Origin: Sphingobium xanthum
GTDB taxonomy: Bacteria > Pseudomonadota > Alphaproteobacteria > Sphingomonadales > Sphingomonadaceae
DNA: 64,000 nt
Direction: 5' to 3'
Assembly (NCBI RefSeq): GCF_019737615.1
Contig: NZ_JAHKKS010000001.1
Location: forward strand, 124,001 to 188,000
This document shows, piece after piece, positions 33,775-42,614 of this stretch (position 1 is the stretch's first letter; each line of letters starts with the position of its first letter). A program made the translations under genes and the position numbers. The notes under the pieces are model-generated. The model was given only the letters and a program-made list of their open reading frames with translations, was not told where the DNA came from and did no database searches.

Positions 33775-35043
33775 CTAGAGTGCGTATTCGAGCTGTGCCC
33801 AGAACTTCTTCGTGTCGGCGTCACCCGCGAAGCTGGCGATGCCCTGGCGCTGATAGTCGGCATATTTGAGGAGCAGCGTCATGCGCTTGTCGAGCTTGAG
33901 CGACAGCTGGGCGTTATACTCGTCGCCATAGTGGATCGAGTTGCGGTCGCTGTCGTAGCGATGAAACGAAACGCTCGCGGCGAGCGGCCCCATCTTGCCG
34001 ACCTTGGGCAAGGTGTAGGTGATGCCCGCATAATAGTCCTGAATGCCGGTCGCGGGCGTGGCCAGGAACTTGTCCGCCCAGCCATTGAACTTGTGCAGCG
34101 TGGCGAAGGGCGTCTGGAAGGCATAGCCGCCCGCGATGCCGGTCACCGTCGCGTCCGAGCCGAGCAGCTCGTAGCCGCCGGTGAGCTTGACCTTGCCGAC
34201 GTCGAGCGCGAGCTCGGCCGCGCCGTAGTCCGCGGTGTAGTTGACCGGATTGTTGCTGGCATCGGACTGGTTCGCGTAGCTCGCCATGTAGCTCAGCTTC
34301 ACTGTCTTGCTGAACGCCTTGCTGCCGGCGAAGCGCAGGCCATAGGTCTGACTGGAGTTGCGCTGGAGCGCCACCACCGGCTCGTCCTGATCGACCAGAT
34401 AGGCGAAGGCAGTCAGCGTGCCGATCTTGGTCGTGTAGGCGGCGGTCGCGAAGACATTGTCGCCCTCGATCCGGGTCGGGCGATTGGCCGCGCCGAACTT
34501 GCCGCCGTCGATCCCCCAGATGGTGTTCGCGGCGATGGCGTAGGTCACGTCGATCTTGAGATTCTTGACCGCCATGATCTCGATGCGCGCGGCATCGAAG
34601 GTCTGCTCGTTCTGGCGCCAGCCGACCGAGCCGACGAAGCGCTGGTCGTCCAGATTGATGCGCTGTCGGCCGACGGTCACCACCAGCGGCTTGGTGCGAT
34701 ACTGGACCTGAATGCGGTTCAGCTCGACATTGTCCGGATCGGCGATGATCGGCAGCGTCGTCTTGCCGTTGACGCCGCTGTTATATTTTTTGCCGATCGC
34801 CAGTGTCCCCTCGGTCTCCGCGAGGAACGCGAACGGCCCGGAGGACAGCTCGCCGCCGGCCCGCAGGCGCACAGTGCTGGCGTTCGCATCATTGGTCTTG
34901 GTGATCGGTGCCGGCCCGTCCTGTTCGACGGTCTCGTAGCGCAGCCGCGCCTCGACGATCGGCTTGAACTTGATGTCCTGGGCTGCCGCCTGTGTCGCGA
35001 CGGCGATGATCGATGCCCCCAGCATCATGGAAATTGCACGCAT
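33775..35043 (-). CDS. Alginate-export-type outer-membrane channel, last gene of the nitrate-uptake operon
   Basis: 422 residues with a signal peptide (MRAISMMLGASIIAVATQAAAQ) and a C-terminal amphipathic strand ending in a large residue (FWAQLEYAL), as in beta-barrels. The segment VTVGRQRINLDDQRFVGSVGWRQNEQTFDAARIE is typical of the alginate-export (AlgE-like) barrel family. Alternating hydrophobic strands run through the whole length. It follows nrtD by 94 bases in the same direction, so it probably passes nitrate or another anion through the outer membrane. Confidence 0.8.
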   Translation of the reverse strand: MRAISMMLGASIIAVATQAAAQDIKFKPIVEARLRYETVEQDGPAPITKTNDANASTVRLRAGGELSSGPFAFLAETEGTLAIGKKYNSGVNGKTTLPIIADPDNVELNRIQVQYRTKPLVVTVGRQRINLDDQRFVGSVGWRQNEQTFDAARIEIMAVKNLKIDVTYAIAANTIWGIDGGKFGAANRPTRIEGDNVFATAAYTTKIGTLTAFAYLVDQDEPVVALQRNSSQTYGLRFAGSKAFSKTVKLSYMASYANQSDASNNPVNYTADYGAAELALDVGKVKLTGGYELLGSDATVTGIAGGYAFQTPFATLHKFNGWADKFLATPATGIQDYYAGITYTLPKVGKMGPLAASVSFHRYDSDRNSIHYGDEYNAQLSLKLDKRMTLLLKYADYQRQGIASFAGDADTKKFWAQLEYAL

Positions 35044-35137
35044 GGTTCCCCCTATTGCTCCCTTTGGCTTTTCGCCTTCCAGGGCATCCTCTCGGTTTCG
35101 AATTGATGGATGGAGCGGCCGGTGCGGCCGCGCCGGT

Positions 35138-35941
35138 TCAGGCGGCGAGCACCGTCGGATTGCGGTAGCGCTCGTGCAGGAAGTGGATCACGGCATGGCG
35201 CGCGGAGGCATAGTCCGCCGTGTCGATCGCCTCGAGCCGGTTGCGCGGGCGCGCCAGCGTCACTGCCAGATCCTCGCCGATGCGCGCGGCCGGGCCATTG
35301 GTCATCATGACGACGCGATCGGCCAGCAGCACGGCCTCGTCCACATCGTGCGTAATCATCAGCACGGTGTTGTTGAGCTGCGCCTGGAGGCCCATCACCA
35401 CGTCCTGAAGCGCGGCGCGGGTCAGCGCGTCGAGCGCGCCGAACGGTTCGTCCATCAGGAGGACGCGCGGGCTCATGGCGATTGCGCGGGCGATGCCGAC
35501 GCGCTGCTTCATGCCGCCGGAAAGCTCGCCCGGGCGCTTGGCCGCAGCATGGGCCATCTGCACCAGCTCCAGATTGTGCATCACCCAGTCGCGGCGCTCG
35601 GCCTTGCTCTTGTCCCTGGCGGTCTTGTCGACGGCGAGGCGGACATTTTCCTCGACCGTGAGCCAGGGGAGCAGGCTGTGATCCTGGAAGACCACGGCGC
35701 GGTCCGGCCCCGGCGCATCGATGACCTCGTCGTTCAGGAAGATGACTCCGCGTGTCGGCTTGACGAGGCCCGCGACTGCATTGAGCAAGGTGGACTTGCC
35801 GCAACCGGAATGGCCGATGAGCGCCACGAACTGGCCCTTCTCGATCGACAGATCGATGCTGTCGAGCGCGCAGAACGGGCCGGCCTTGGTCGCGAACTCG
35901 ACGGTGATGCCTTCGAGCGCGAGATAGCTTCGCTGCTTCAT
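35138..35941 (-). CDS. nrtD: Nitrate ABC transporter ATP-binding protein
   Basis: 267 residues from ATG 35941 (MKQRSYLALEGITVEF). Walker A GHSGCGKST, Q-loop VVFQDHSLLPW, signature LSGGMKQRVGIARAIAM, Walker B VLLMDEPFGALD and switch His in MITHDVDEAV. It belongs to the nitrate/sulfonate/taurine importer subfamily. Unlike cyanobacterial NrtC it has no fused substrate-binding domain. Spacing of 16 bases from nrtB supports one transcript. Confidence 0.92.
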   Translation of the reverse strand: MKQRSYLALEGITVEFATKAGPFCALDSIDLSIEKGQFVALIGHSGCGKSTLLNAVAGLVKPTRGVIFLNDEVIDAPGPDRAVVFQDHSLLPWLTVEENVRLAVDKTARDKSKAERRDWVMHNLELVQMAHAAAKRPGELSGGMKQRVGIARAIAMSPRVLLMDEPFGALDALTRAALQDVVMGLQAQLNNTVLMITHDVDEAVLLADRVVMMTNGPAARIGEDLAVTLARPRNRLEAIDTADYASARHAVIHFLHERYRNPTVLAA

Positions 35942-35957
35942 GGAATTGTCTCCTTTC

Positions 35958-36908
35958 TCAGCCGTTGCGGGCGACGAGGCGGCCGATGAGCCCGACCAGG
36001 CGGTCCAGCGCGAGGCCAACCATGCCGATCCACACGAGCGAGACGATCGTGTCGGTCAGGAGCGAGCTGTTGTAGCTGTCCCAGATGAAGAAGCCGACGC
36101 CCGTGCCGCCCTGCACCATCTCGGCGGCGACAATGGCGAGCCAGCTCATGCCGACGCCGATGCGCAGGCCGGTGAACATATGCGGCACGGTGGCGGGCAG
36201 CATCACACGCAGGAAATATTCGTGCGGCCGCAGCGCGAGCACCTTGGCGACGTTGCGATAGGCCTGCGGGATCGTCTGGACGCCGACGGCCGTGTTAAGG
36301 ATGATCGGCCAGATCGCCGTGATGAAGATGAGGAAGATGGCCGACGGCTGCGCCTGCTGGAAGATGGCGAGACTGAGCGGCAGCCAGGCCAGCGGCGGCA
36401 CCGTGCGCAGGAGCTGGAACAACGGATCGAGCGCGCGGAACGCAATGACGCTCTGACCGATCAGGATGCCCAGCGCCACGCCGATCACTGCGGCGATACT
36501 ATAGCCGATGAGCACGCGGCCGAGGCTGGTGAGTACCTGCCCGGCAATGCCGACATCGCCGGATTCCGGGATGCTGAGCCCGGTTGCGCTGAACTCGACG
36601 CCCTTGAACGGGTGCAATATCACTTCGTTGCTTTCTTCCCAGACCTTCAACGGACTCGGGAAGGTCGCATCGGGCGAGCTGCATGCGAGCTGCCACATCA
36701 TGAGCAGCACCGCGAGCATCAGAACCGTGGGCAGAACCGAGGCGGCAACGTTCCGGGCCTTGGCGATTACGGGGTGCGTTGCTTTCATCGGCGGAAAGAA
36801 TCGGCGGGCGATGGCCTCTTGCGGATAGGGCACGATGATCCCCGTCTTGGCGGCGGGGGCACCGACCGCGGGCGCCACCTTTGCTTCTGCGAGATTGGAC
36901 TGGCTCAT
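35958..36908 (-). CDS. nrtB: Nitrate ABC transporter permease
   Basis: 316 residues. An N-terminal cytoplasmic segment (1-45) is followed by about six membrane helices. The coupling-helix motif between helices 4 and 5 is NVAKVLALRPHEYFLRVMLPATVPHMFTGLRIGVG, the EAA-type loop that contacts the ATPase. Segment ATGLSIPESGDVGIAGQVLTSLGRV is a shared trait of NrtB proteins. It forms the inner-membrane path with NrtA and NrtD. Confidence 0.92.
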   Translation of the reverse strand: MSQSNLAEAKVAPAVGAPAAKTGIIVPYPQEAIARRFFPPMKATHPVIAKARNVAASVLPTVLMLAVLLMMWQLACSSPDATFPSPLKVWEESNEVILHPFKGVEFSATGLSIPESGDVGIAGQVLTSLGRVLIGYSIAAVIGVALGILIGQSVIAFRALDPLFQLLRTVPPLAWLPLSLAIFQQAQPSAIFLIFITAIWPIILNTAVGVQTIPQAYRNVAKVLALRPHEYFLRVMLPATVPHMFTGLRIGVGMSWLAIVAAEMVQGGTGVGFFIWDSYNSSLLTDTIVSLVWIGMVGLALDRLVGLIGRLVARNG

Positions 36909-36921
36909 GATCTGGCTCCGG

Positions 36922-38202
36922 TCAGACGCGCTTGATGCCGAGGCTGGCGAGATAGGCCTTGGGGTTGGCCGGGTTGAACAGCTTGCCGTCGAAGAACTTC
37001 TCGACGCCGCGGCTGTCGCCCGCCGGACCCTTGCCGCCCAGGGCAGCGGCCGCCTTGCGCCAGATGTCCGATCGGTTGACCCTGGCGATGAGCTGGTTGG
37101 TGTTCAGCGACATGGGCAGCTTGCCCCAGCGCTGGTTCTCCGTGAGGAACCACAGGTCGTGGCTCTTGTAAGGGAAGGACGCATAGCCGTTGAAGAACTT
37201 CATCTTGAACGGCGCGTTGGGATATTTGCGCCCGTCGCCCATGTTGAAGTTACCGGCCAGACGGTCCTGAATGTCGGTGACTGGGACCTTGAACCAGTCC
37301 CGTCCACCGATGATCGTTGCCATCTTGGCCAGATTGGCAGGATTTTCGCACCAGCGTTGCGCTTCCAGAACGGCCGCTGCGATCGCCACGGCGGCACGCG
37401 GATTTTTTGTCACCCAATCGGTGCGGATGGCGAAACTCTTTTCGGGATGGTTCGTCCACATCTGACCTGTCGAGACAGCGCTGTAGCCGAGCCCCTGGGC
37501 TACCAGCTGGTCGTTCCAGGGCTCGCCGACGCAGAAGGCGTCCATCGTGTCCGCCTTCATGTTCGCGACCATCTGCGGCGGCGGGATGGTGATGAGCTCG
37601 ATATCCTTGTCCGGGTCGATGCCGCCGGCTGCCAGCCAATATCGAATCCAGAGGTCATGGGTGCCTCCGGGGAAGGTCATGGCCATGGTGATCTTCTTGC
37701 CTGCCGCTCTGCGCTGGGCGATCACGGTTTTCATTTTGCCCGCGTCGAGATCGACCTTCGCGCCGAGATACTCCTTCGAAACGGAGATGCCCTGGCCATT
37801 GACATTGAGGCGTGCCAGGATGCTCATCGGCGTCGCCTTGCCGATCGTGCCGAGCGTCAGGAAATAGGGCATAGGCGTCAAGATGTGCGCTCCGTCAATG
37901 CCGCCCGCACTGCTGCCGAGGACAATATTGTCGCGCGTCGCTCCCCAACTCGCCTGCTTCAGCACTTCGACATCGGGCAGGCCGTGCTTGGCAAAGATGC
38001 CAAGCTCCTTGGCGATGATCAGCGGCGCGGAGTCCGTCAGCGCGATGAAGCCGAGTTTGGCACCCTTGACTTCCGGTCCCGCACCGGCGGCGTGAACGCC
38101 CGACGGAAAAGCTTGCTGCGTTGCAGCAACAACGGCCGCCGCGCCGCTCAGCTTGATGAGGCCGCGCCTGCTGACGCCGTCCGGATGATCCCCTTGAGTC
38201 AC
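36922..38202 (-). CDS. nrtA: Nitrate ABC transporter substrate-binding protein (Tat-exported)
   Basis: 426 residues from GTG 38202, preferred because GGGAG lies 6 bases upstream; longer ATG starts (38226, 38247) add residues before the signal. The N-terminus carries a twin-arginine signal SRRGLIKLSGAAAVVAATQQAF. The mature part is of the NrtA/CmpA type: KLGFIALTDSAPLIIAKELGIFAKHGLPDVEVLKQASWGATRDNIVLG, GIDGAHILTPMPYFLTLG, MTFPGGTHDLWIRYWLAAGGIDPDKD. It delivers nitrate (or nitrite) to NrtB/NrtD. The gene is preceded by a leader with an attenuator. Confidence 0.93.
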   Translation of the reverse strand: MTQGDHPDGVSRRGLIKLSGAAAVVAATQQAFPSGVHAAGAGPEVKGAKLGFIALTDSAPLIIAKELGIFAKHGLPDVEVLKQASWGATRDNIVLGSSAGGIDGAHILTPMPYFLTLGTIGKATPMSILARLNVNGQGISVSKEYLGAKVDLDAGKMKTVIAQRRAAGKKITMAMTFPGGTHDLWIRYWLAAGGIDPDKDIELITIPPPQMVANMKADTMDAFCVGEPWNDQLVAQGLGYSAVSTGQMWTNHPEKSFAIRTDWVTKNPRAAVAIAAAVLEAQRWCENPANLAKMATIIGGRDWFKVPVTDIQDRLAGNFNMGDGRKYPNAPFKMKFFNGYASFPYKSHDLWFLTENQRWGKLPMSLNTNQLIARVNRSDIWRKAAAALGGKGPAGDSRGVEKFFDGKLFNPANPKAYLASLGIKRV

Positions 38203-38338
38203 TTGTTGCTCCCTTTCCCGATGCATATCCGGCGCCACGAAGGACACGCGGACTCCCCCCGCGCCGGCTCATGTCCAGCGCGCAAAATTCCTTCCGGGAA
38301 ACGCGCTGTGCGCGGCCTCCCGGTCTCAAAAAGCCAAT

Positions 38339-38382
38339 AAAAAAGCCGCCAAGACGAAGGTCGGAAGACCTGTCTGGGCGGC
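38339..38382 (-). terminator. Attenuator-type intrinsic terminator in the nrtA leader
   Basis: Read on the minus strand, GCCGCCCAGAC pairs with GTCTTGGCGGC (one C/T mismatch), with an inner AGGTC-TTCC-GACCT hairpin, and is followed at once by TTTTTTA (complement of 38338-38344). It lies 137 bases upstream of the nrtA start, not behind a gene, so it must be a conditional terminator in the leader. Confidence 0.85.
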
Positions 38383-38440
38383 GTCCTTGCCATCTCGGTC
38401 CTGAAGGACCGATCCGATCCCAACCGTCCTTGGCGGGATC
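38380..38440 (-). promoter_or_regulatory. Two-hairpin ANTAR (NasT-type) antitermination target in the nrtA leader
   Basis: Two hairpins with the same hexaloop AAGGAC lie before the terminator. P1 (38416-38440) is GATCCC-GCC-AAGGAC-GGT-T-GGGATC. P2 (38380-38391) is GGC-AAGGAC-GCC. Adenine at loop position 1 and guanine at position 4 is the known ANTAR target pattern. The 3' arm of P2 (38380-38382) is part of the terminator 5' arm, so P2 and terminator exclude each other. Between them is another hairpin, TCGGTCC-TTCA-GGACCGA (38395-38412). The remaining leader and promoter lie in 38441-38620, where no gene is seen. Confidence 0.75.
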
Positions 38441-38623
38441 GACTACTGCACCGAAACGATCATTCGTCTCGATGGGGTAAAGCTGTCATCGATTCGCTTT
38501 GCTGGCAAGAAGAATTTTTCGCATTGCACAATTTGCACGTGGTGAACTTCCACCAACGTGCCGTACATTCGAGCGACCGGTCACGCTGGAGATCCCTGCA
38601 TAAAGGGAACCAACGTCCTGATT

Positions 38624-39520
38624 TCAGGACTTTGCGACGCGGTCCTGCTCGGCGTCCCGGGCCTTTGCCATGCGGCGCAGCGCAAGGCGGTCGAACAGCG
38701 CGTTGACCGGGCCGGAGCGGGGCGAGAAGGTCGGCAGCCAGTCCATGTAGAGGCTGCTCAGCCGCTCGGGCAGGCCGGAGGGGCCGGTATCACCCATGAT
38801 TCTGCTGACGATGCGGCCCTGGAAATGGCGGACGGCATAGGAGATCATGCGCTTGTACTGGACGCGCAGGGTGCGCGGGCTGACGATGTTGACCGGCTCG
38901 CAATAGAAGCCAGCGGCGTCTGCATGGCCAAGGCGATTGCGGTCCCAGTTCTCGTCTTTCCGCAGGTCGGTCGCGGCCCAGGCGGCGACGAGGCCGTCGT
39001 CGCCGACCAGATCGACCGGCAGGCGATGGCCGGCCTCGCGGATCAGACGCACGAAATCGCCACGCAGCGCATAGAGGTCGCCGAACAGGCCACCGTCGCG
39101 CCGGAGCAGTGCCTGATAGTGGAGATGACTGCGGCCATTGAGCGGCATGCCGGCAATGGCGAGCGCCTTTGGCTGCTCATTGAGGGCAAGCGCCAGCGCA
39201 TCGAAGGAGCCGGGCGCGATCGCCGCGTCGCCGTCCATGAAGACGATCATCTCCGGCAGCGGATCGGCAAGGATCTCGTGGACGAAGCGGTTCCAGGTGC
39301 GGGCCTTGCCGCCCGGTTGCAGTTCGTGGACCCTGAGGCTCGGATGCTTTTCCGCCACCGGCTTTGCCAGCGCTGCCGTCCGGTCGGTCGAGCCGTTGAC
39401 GAGCAAGTGGAATGCGATGTCCTCACGCTCAAGCGGCAGGCTCGCGAGGCAAGCGGCGATGCGCCGTTCCTCATTATGGGCGAAGATGGCGACTGCCGCC
39501 CGCGGGGTGGGCGGCGCCAT
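38624..39520 (-). CDS. GT2-type glycosyltransferase
   Basis: 298 residues from ATG 39520 (MAPPTPRAAVAIFAHNEERRIAACL). GT-A fold with AVAIFAHNEERRI, LLVNGSTDRT, DxD-type IVFMDGDAAIAPGSF and VDLVGDDGLVAAWAATDL. No membrane segments except a possible amphipathic helix near the end. The start is one base after the amtB stop, so it is probably coupled to amtB translation although no functional link is evident. An inverted repeat GTCCTGA/TCAGGAC (38615-38630) overlaps its stop codon. Confidence 0.85.
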   Translation of the reverse strand: MAPPTPRAAVAIFAHNEERRIAACLASLPLEREDIAFHLLVNGSTDRTAALAKPVAEKHPSLRVHELQPGGKARTWNRFVHEILADPLPEMIVFMDGDAAIAPGSFDALALALNEQPKALAIAGMPLNGRSHLHYQALLRRDGGLFGDLYALRGDFVRLIREAGHRLPVDLVGDDGLVAAWAATDLRKDENWDRNRLGHADAAGFYCEPVNIVSPRTLRVQYKRMISYAVRHFQGRIVSRIMGDTGPSGLPERLSSLYMDWLPTFSPRSGPVNALFDRLALRRMAKARDAEQDRVAKS

Positions 39521-39521
39521 G

Positions 39522-40826
39522 TCAGTCGAGCTCCCAGCCGCGCTCGGCATGGCTCGCGAGATCGAGGCCCTCGCGCTCGGCATCCGCGTTCACCCGCATC
39601 GGGAGGAAGATTGAAATGACCAGCGCCAGCACGAGGGTCCAGACCGCCGACCACAAGGCGACCACGCCGACGCCGACGATCTGCGCGATCAGCTGCGCGA
39701 TCATGCCGCCCTCCTCGGCATAGCCGACGCCGCCGAGCGCGGTCGAGGCGAGGGGGGCGAGCAGGATGGAGCCGAGCATGCCGCCGACGCCATGCACGGC
39801 GAAGACGTCGAGCGAATCGTCGATGCCGATGCGGTTGCGGATCAGCTGGACGGCATAGAAGCAGACGAGGCCGGCCACGACGCCGAGGCCGATAGCCCCC
39901 ATCGCGCCGATCTGGCCCGCGGCCGGCGTGACCGTGGCGAGGCCGGCAATGGCGCCCGTTGCAAGGCCGACCGTCGTGGGCTTGCCGAGCTTTAGCTGTT
40001 CGAGGCCGATCCAGCAGAGCGCGGCTGCGCAGGATGCGAGATGCGTGTTCAGGATCGCGAGCGCCGCGTCGGTCGAGGCACCGAGCGCCGAGCCGCCGTT
40101 GAAGCCGAACCAGCCGACCCAGAGCATGCCCGCGCCGATGAGCGTGAGCGTGGGGCTGTGCGGCAGGATCAAGGTGTGGCCGAAACCCTGTCGCTTCCCG
40201 ATCAACAGGGCGAGGACGAGGGCGGAGATACCGGCCGTCGTGTGGACGACAATGCCGCCGGCAAAGTCGAGCGTGCCAAGTTCGGCGAGCCAGCCGCCGC
40301 CCCAGACCCAGCGCGCGGCAGGGACGTACACGACCAGGGACCAGAGCAGCATGAAGGGCACCAGCCAGCCGAAGCGCACGCGCTCGACGAAGGCGCCGAC
40401 GATCAGCGCCGGGGTGATGATCGCGAAGGTCATCTGGAACAGCGCGAAGGTCGGTTCGGAAATCGCGGTGCCGTCCCGCACCTCTGCGAGATTGGCGAGG
40501 CCGAGATTGACAAGCCCGCCGATCCAGCCCGATCCCGGCCCGAAGGCGAGGCTGTACCCCGCAACGGCCCAGAGCAGGGAAGCGATCGCCGCGATGGCGA
40601 AGCAGTGCATGAAGACGGAAAGCACATTCCGCGCGCGGACGAGGCCGGCATAGAAGAGCGCGAGGCCGGGCAGGGTCATCATGAGCACGAGCGCCGAGGC
40701 GGTGAGGATCCAGGCGGTGTCGCCGCTGTCGGTCGCGGCCTCCTGCGCAAAGGCGGGTGCCGAGAGCAGCCCCGCGCCAATGATCGCCGCGAGAGCTTTC
40801 GCGCCGGTCGTTCCCTTGCCAATCAT
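39522..40826 (-). CDS. amtB: Ammonium transporter
   Basis: 434 residues from ATG 40826, with GGGGAG about 9 bases upstream. The N-terminal signal-like helix ends at PAFAQE, followed by eleven membrane segments. Amt signature residues are visible: GLALFYAGLVRARNVLSVFMHC, DFAGGIVVHTTAGISALVLALLIGKR, the pore His in VFAVHGVGGMLGSIL, and GFNGGSALG. It conducts NH4+/NH3 under nitrogen limitation. No glnK gene is next to it, which is unusual for amtB. It sits upstream of the divergent-free run nrtA...porin on the same strand. Confidence 0.95.
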   Translation of the reverse strand: MIGKGTTGAKALAAIIGAGLLSAPAFAQEAATDSGDTAWILTASALVLMMTLPGLALFYAGLVRARNVLSVFMHCFAIAAIASLLWAVAGYSLAFGPGSGWIGGLVNLGLANLAEVRDGTAISEPTFALFQMTFAIITPALIVGAFVERVRFGWLVPFMLLWSLVVYVPAARWVWGGGWLAELGTLDFAGGIVVHTTAGISALVLALLIGKRQGFGHTLILPHSPTLTLIGAGMLWVGWFGFNGGSALGASTDAALAILNTHLASCAAALCWIGLEQLKLGKPTTVGLATGAIAGLATVTPAAGQIGAMGAIGLGVVAGLVCFYAVQLIRNRIGIDDSLDVFAVHGVGGMLGSILLAPLASTALGGVGYAEEGGMIAQLIAQIVGVGVVALWSAVWTLVLALVISIFLPMRVNADAEREGLDLASHAERGWELD

Positions 40827-40879
40827 TGCCCCACGCTCCCCTGCTTGCCGCTCTTTTGCCCAGCGCAGCTTCTTGTTTG

Positions 40880-41878
40880 TCAGACCCAGCCTTCGAGAAT
40901 CTGGTCTGGCGGGCGATCGCCGCCGACCCACATGCGGATGTTCGCGATGACGCGGTCGCCAGTCGCGATCCGTCCCTCGAACGTCGCCGATCCCATATGC
41001 GGCGTCATCACCACATTAGGCAGCGCCAGCAGCCGGGGATCGATCTCCGGCTCATATTGCCAGACGTCGAGGCCGGCGCCGGCCAGCCTGCCGGCTTCCA
41101 GCGCCTCGACAAGTGCGTCCTCGTCGACGATGCCGCCGCGCGAGGCATTGATGAGATAGACATGCGGGCGCAGCAGGCCGATGCGACGGCGGTCGATCAG
41201 CTTCTCGCTGTCGGCATTGCGCGGCGTGTGGATCGTGAGAATGTCGATCCGCTCCAGCATGTCGTCGAGGGACTCGTGCCAGGTCGCCGCCAGCTGCGCT
41301 TCCAGCACGGCGGGCAGGCGGTGCCGGTTGTGATAATGGATCGAGAGGCCGAAGGCGCGGGCGCGCTGCGCGACGGCCTGACCGATGCGCCCCATGCCGA
41401 CGATGCCGAGCGCCTTGCCGCCGATCCGGTGGCCCAGCATCGAGCTAGGGCTCCAGCCGGCCCATTGCCCGGAGCGGACCAGCTTCTCGCCCTCGGCGAG
41501 GCGGCGCGGGACGGAGACGATGAGCGCCATTGTCATGTCGGCCGTGTCCTCGGTCAATACGCCGGGCGTGTTGGTGACGATGATGTCGCGCACACGGGCG
41601 GCCTTGAGCGCGATGTGGTTCACGCCCGCGCCGTAATTGGCGATGAGCTGGAGCCGCTCGCCGGCGCCGGCGATGAGGTCGGCATCGATATCGTCGGTGA
41701 CGGTGGGCACGAAGACGTCGCAGTCCTGCATCGCGGCCTGCAGCTCGGCGCGGCTCAGCGGGCGGTCATGTTCGTTGAAACTGGCCTCGAACAGCTCGGC
41801 CATGCGAGCCTCGACCGCGTGCGGCAGGCGCCGCGTGACGGCGACACGGGGTCGGGCGGGCCTTGGACGCCTTGGCAT
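40880..41878 (-). CDS. D-isomer-specific 2-hydroxyacid dehydrogenase
   Basis: 332 residues from ATG 41878 (MPRRPRPARPRVAVTRRLP). NAD-binding motif GKALGIVGMGRIGQAVAQRARAFGL, substrate/catalytic segments NYGAGVNHI, LINASRGGIVDEDALVEALEAGRLAGAGLDVWQYEP and LPNVVMTPHMGSAT, containing catalytic Arg, Glu and His. It resembles glyoxylate/hydroxypyruvate reductases. Physiological substrate unknown. Downstream on the same strand are amtB and GT2. Confidence 0.88.
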   Translation of the reverse strand: MPRRPRPARPRVAVTRRLPHAVEARMAELFEASFNEHDRPLSRAELQAAMQDCDVFVPTVTDDIDADLIAGAGERLQLIANYGAGVNHIALKAARVRDIIVTNTPGVLTEDTADMTMALIVSVPRRLAEGEKLVRSGQWAGWSPSSMLGHRIGGKALGIVGMGRIGQAVAQRARAFGLSIHYHNRHRLPAVLEAQLAATWHESLDDMLERIDILTIHTPRNADSEKLIDRRRIGLLRPHVYLINASRGGIVDEDALVEALEAGRLAGAGLDVWQYEPEIDPRLLALPNVVMTPHMGSATFEGRIATGDRVIANIRMWVGGDRPPDQILEGWV

Positions 41879-42018
41879 GGACCCGCGATTGCCCGCAGCG
41901 GCCGCAAGGTCAAGCGGCAATTGCTTGTGGACAAGTTCGCGATGCAGCCGCGTTGCGGTGGACGGCGTGCGGTGGCCATGGCATGAGCCGGACGGTGAAG
42001 AGCCGTGAGGGACGATAT

Positions 42019-42495
42019 ATGGCGCTGCGCTCCGCGCTCGTGGGACTGGCCCTGCTGCTCGTCGGAGCCGGCGGAAGCAGCGCACTCGCGCAGAAGTCGG
42101 GCAAGCCCGTGCCCTATTGGGCGTCGCTCTCCAAGGGCGATGCGCGCATGCGCGTCGGCCCCAGCCTCGATTATCCGGCCAGCTGGATCTACCAGCGGCG
42201 CGACCTGCCGGTGAAGGTGGTCGAGGTTTATGCGAGCTGGCGCAAGGTCGAGGATCCGGACGGAACGCAAGGCTGGATGCATGTGCGCCTGCTCAAGGAT
42301 GAGCCGACCGCGATCGTGAAGGGCGGCATTGCCGAGATGCGCGACAAGCCGGCGGCCGATGCGCGGCTGCTGTTTCGGCTGGAGCCGGGCGTCGTTGGGC
42401 GGCTCGCGGGCTGCTCGAACGGCTGGTGCTCCTTCGACGTGAGCGGCCAGCGCGGTTATGTGTCGGCCAAGAGCCTTTGGGGCGCTTTGGAATAA
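42019..42495 (+). CDS. Periplasmic SH3-domain protein
   Basis: 158 residues from ATG 42019, which has GAGGGA 7 bases upstream and begins a signal peptide (MALRSALVGLALLLVGAGG ... ALAQ). Two bacterial SH3 (SH3_4-like) repeats follow: YWASLSKGDARMRVGPSLDYPASWIYQRRDLPVKVVEVYASWRKVEDPDGTQGWMHVRLL and the shorter GIAEMRDKPAADARLLFRLEPGVVGRLAGCSNGWCSFDVSGQRGYVSAKSLWG. Such proteins bind cell-wall peptides. Divergent from the dehydrogenase, 140 bases apart. Confidence 0.87.
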   Translation: MALRSALVGLALLLVGAGGSSALAQKSGKPVPYWASLSKGDARMRVGPSLDYPASWIYQRRDLPVKVVEVYASWRKVEDPDGTQGWMHVRLLKDEPTAIVKGGIAEMRDKPAADARLLFRLEPGVVGRLAGCSNGWCSFDVSGQRGYVSAKSLWGALE

Positions 42496-42614
42496 CGCGA
42501 AATTAGCGCTGATTTCTGCGGATTTTTTTGACGATCCCGGTGACGATGGCGCTTGCCCTGCGGTAAAGCAGATGCAAGGATGCCACCGGATAGTCAAAAA
42601 CAAGGTCGCGCGGA

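Noticed and set aside
38590..38650. GTCCTGA/TCAGGAC hairpin as a terminator of the GT2 gene
   Set aside because: The stem is only 7 bp, overlaps the stop codon and has no T-run on the minus strand; noted as an inverted repeat only.
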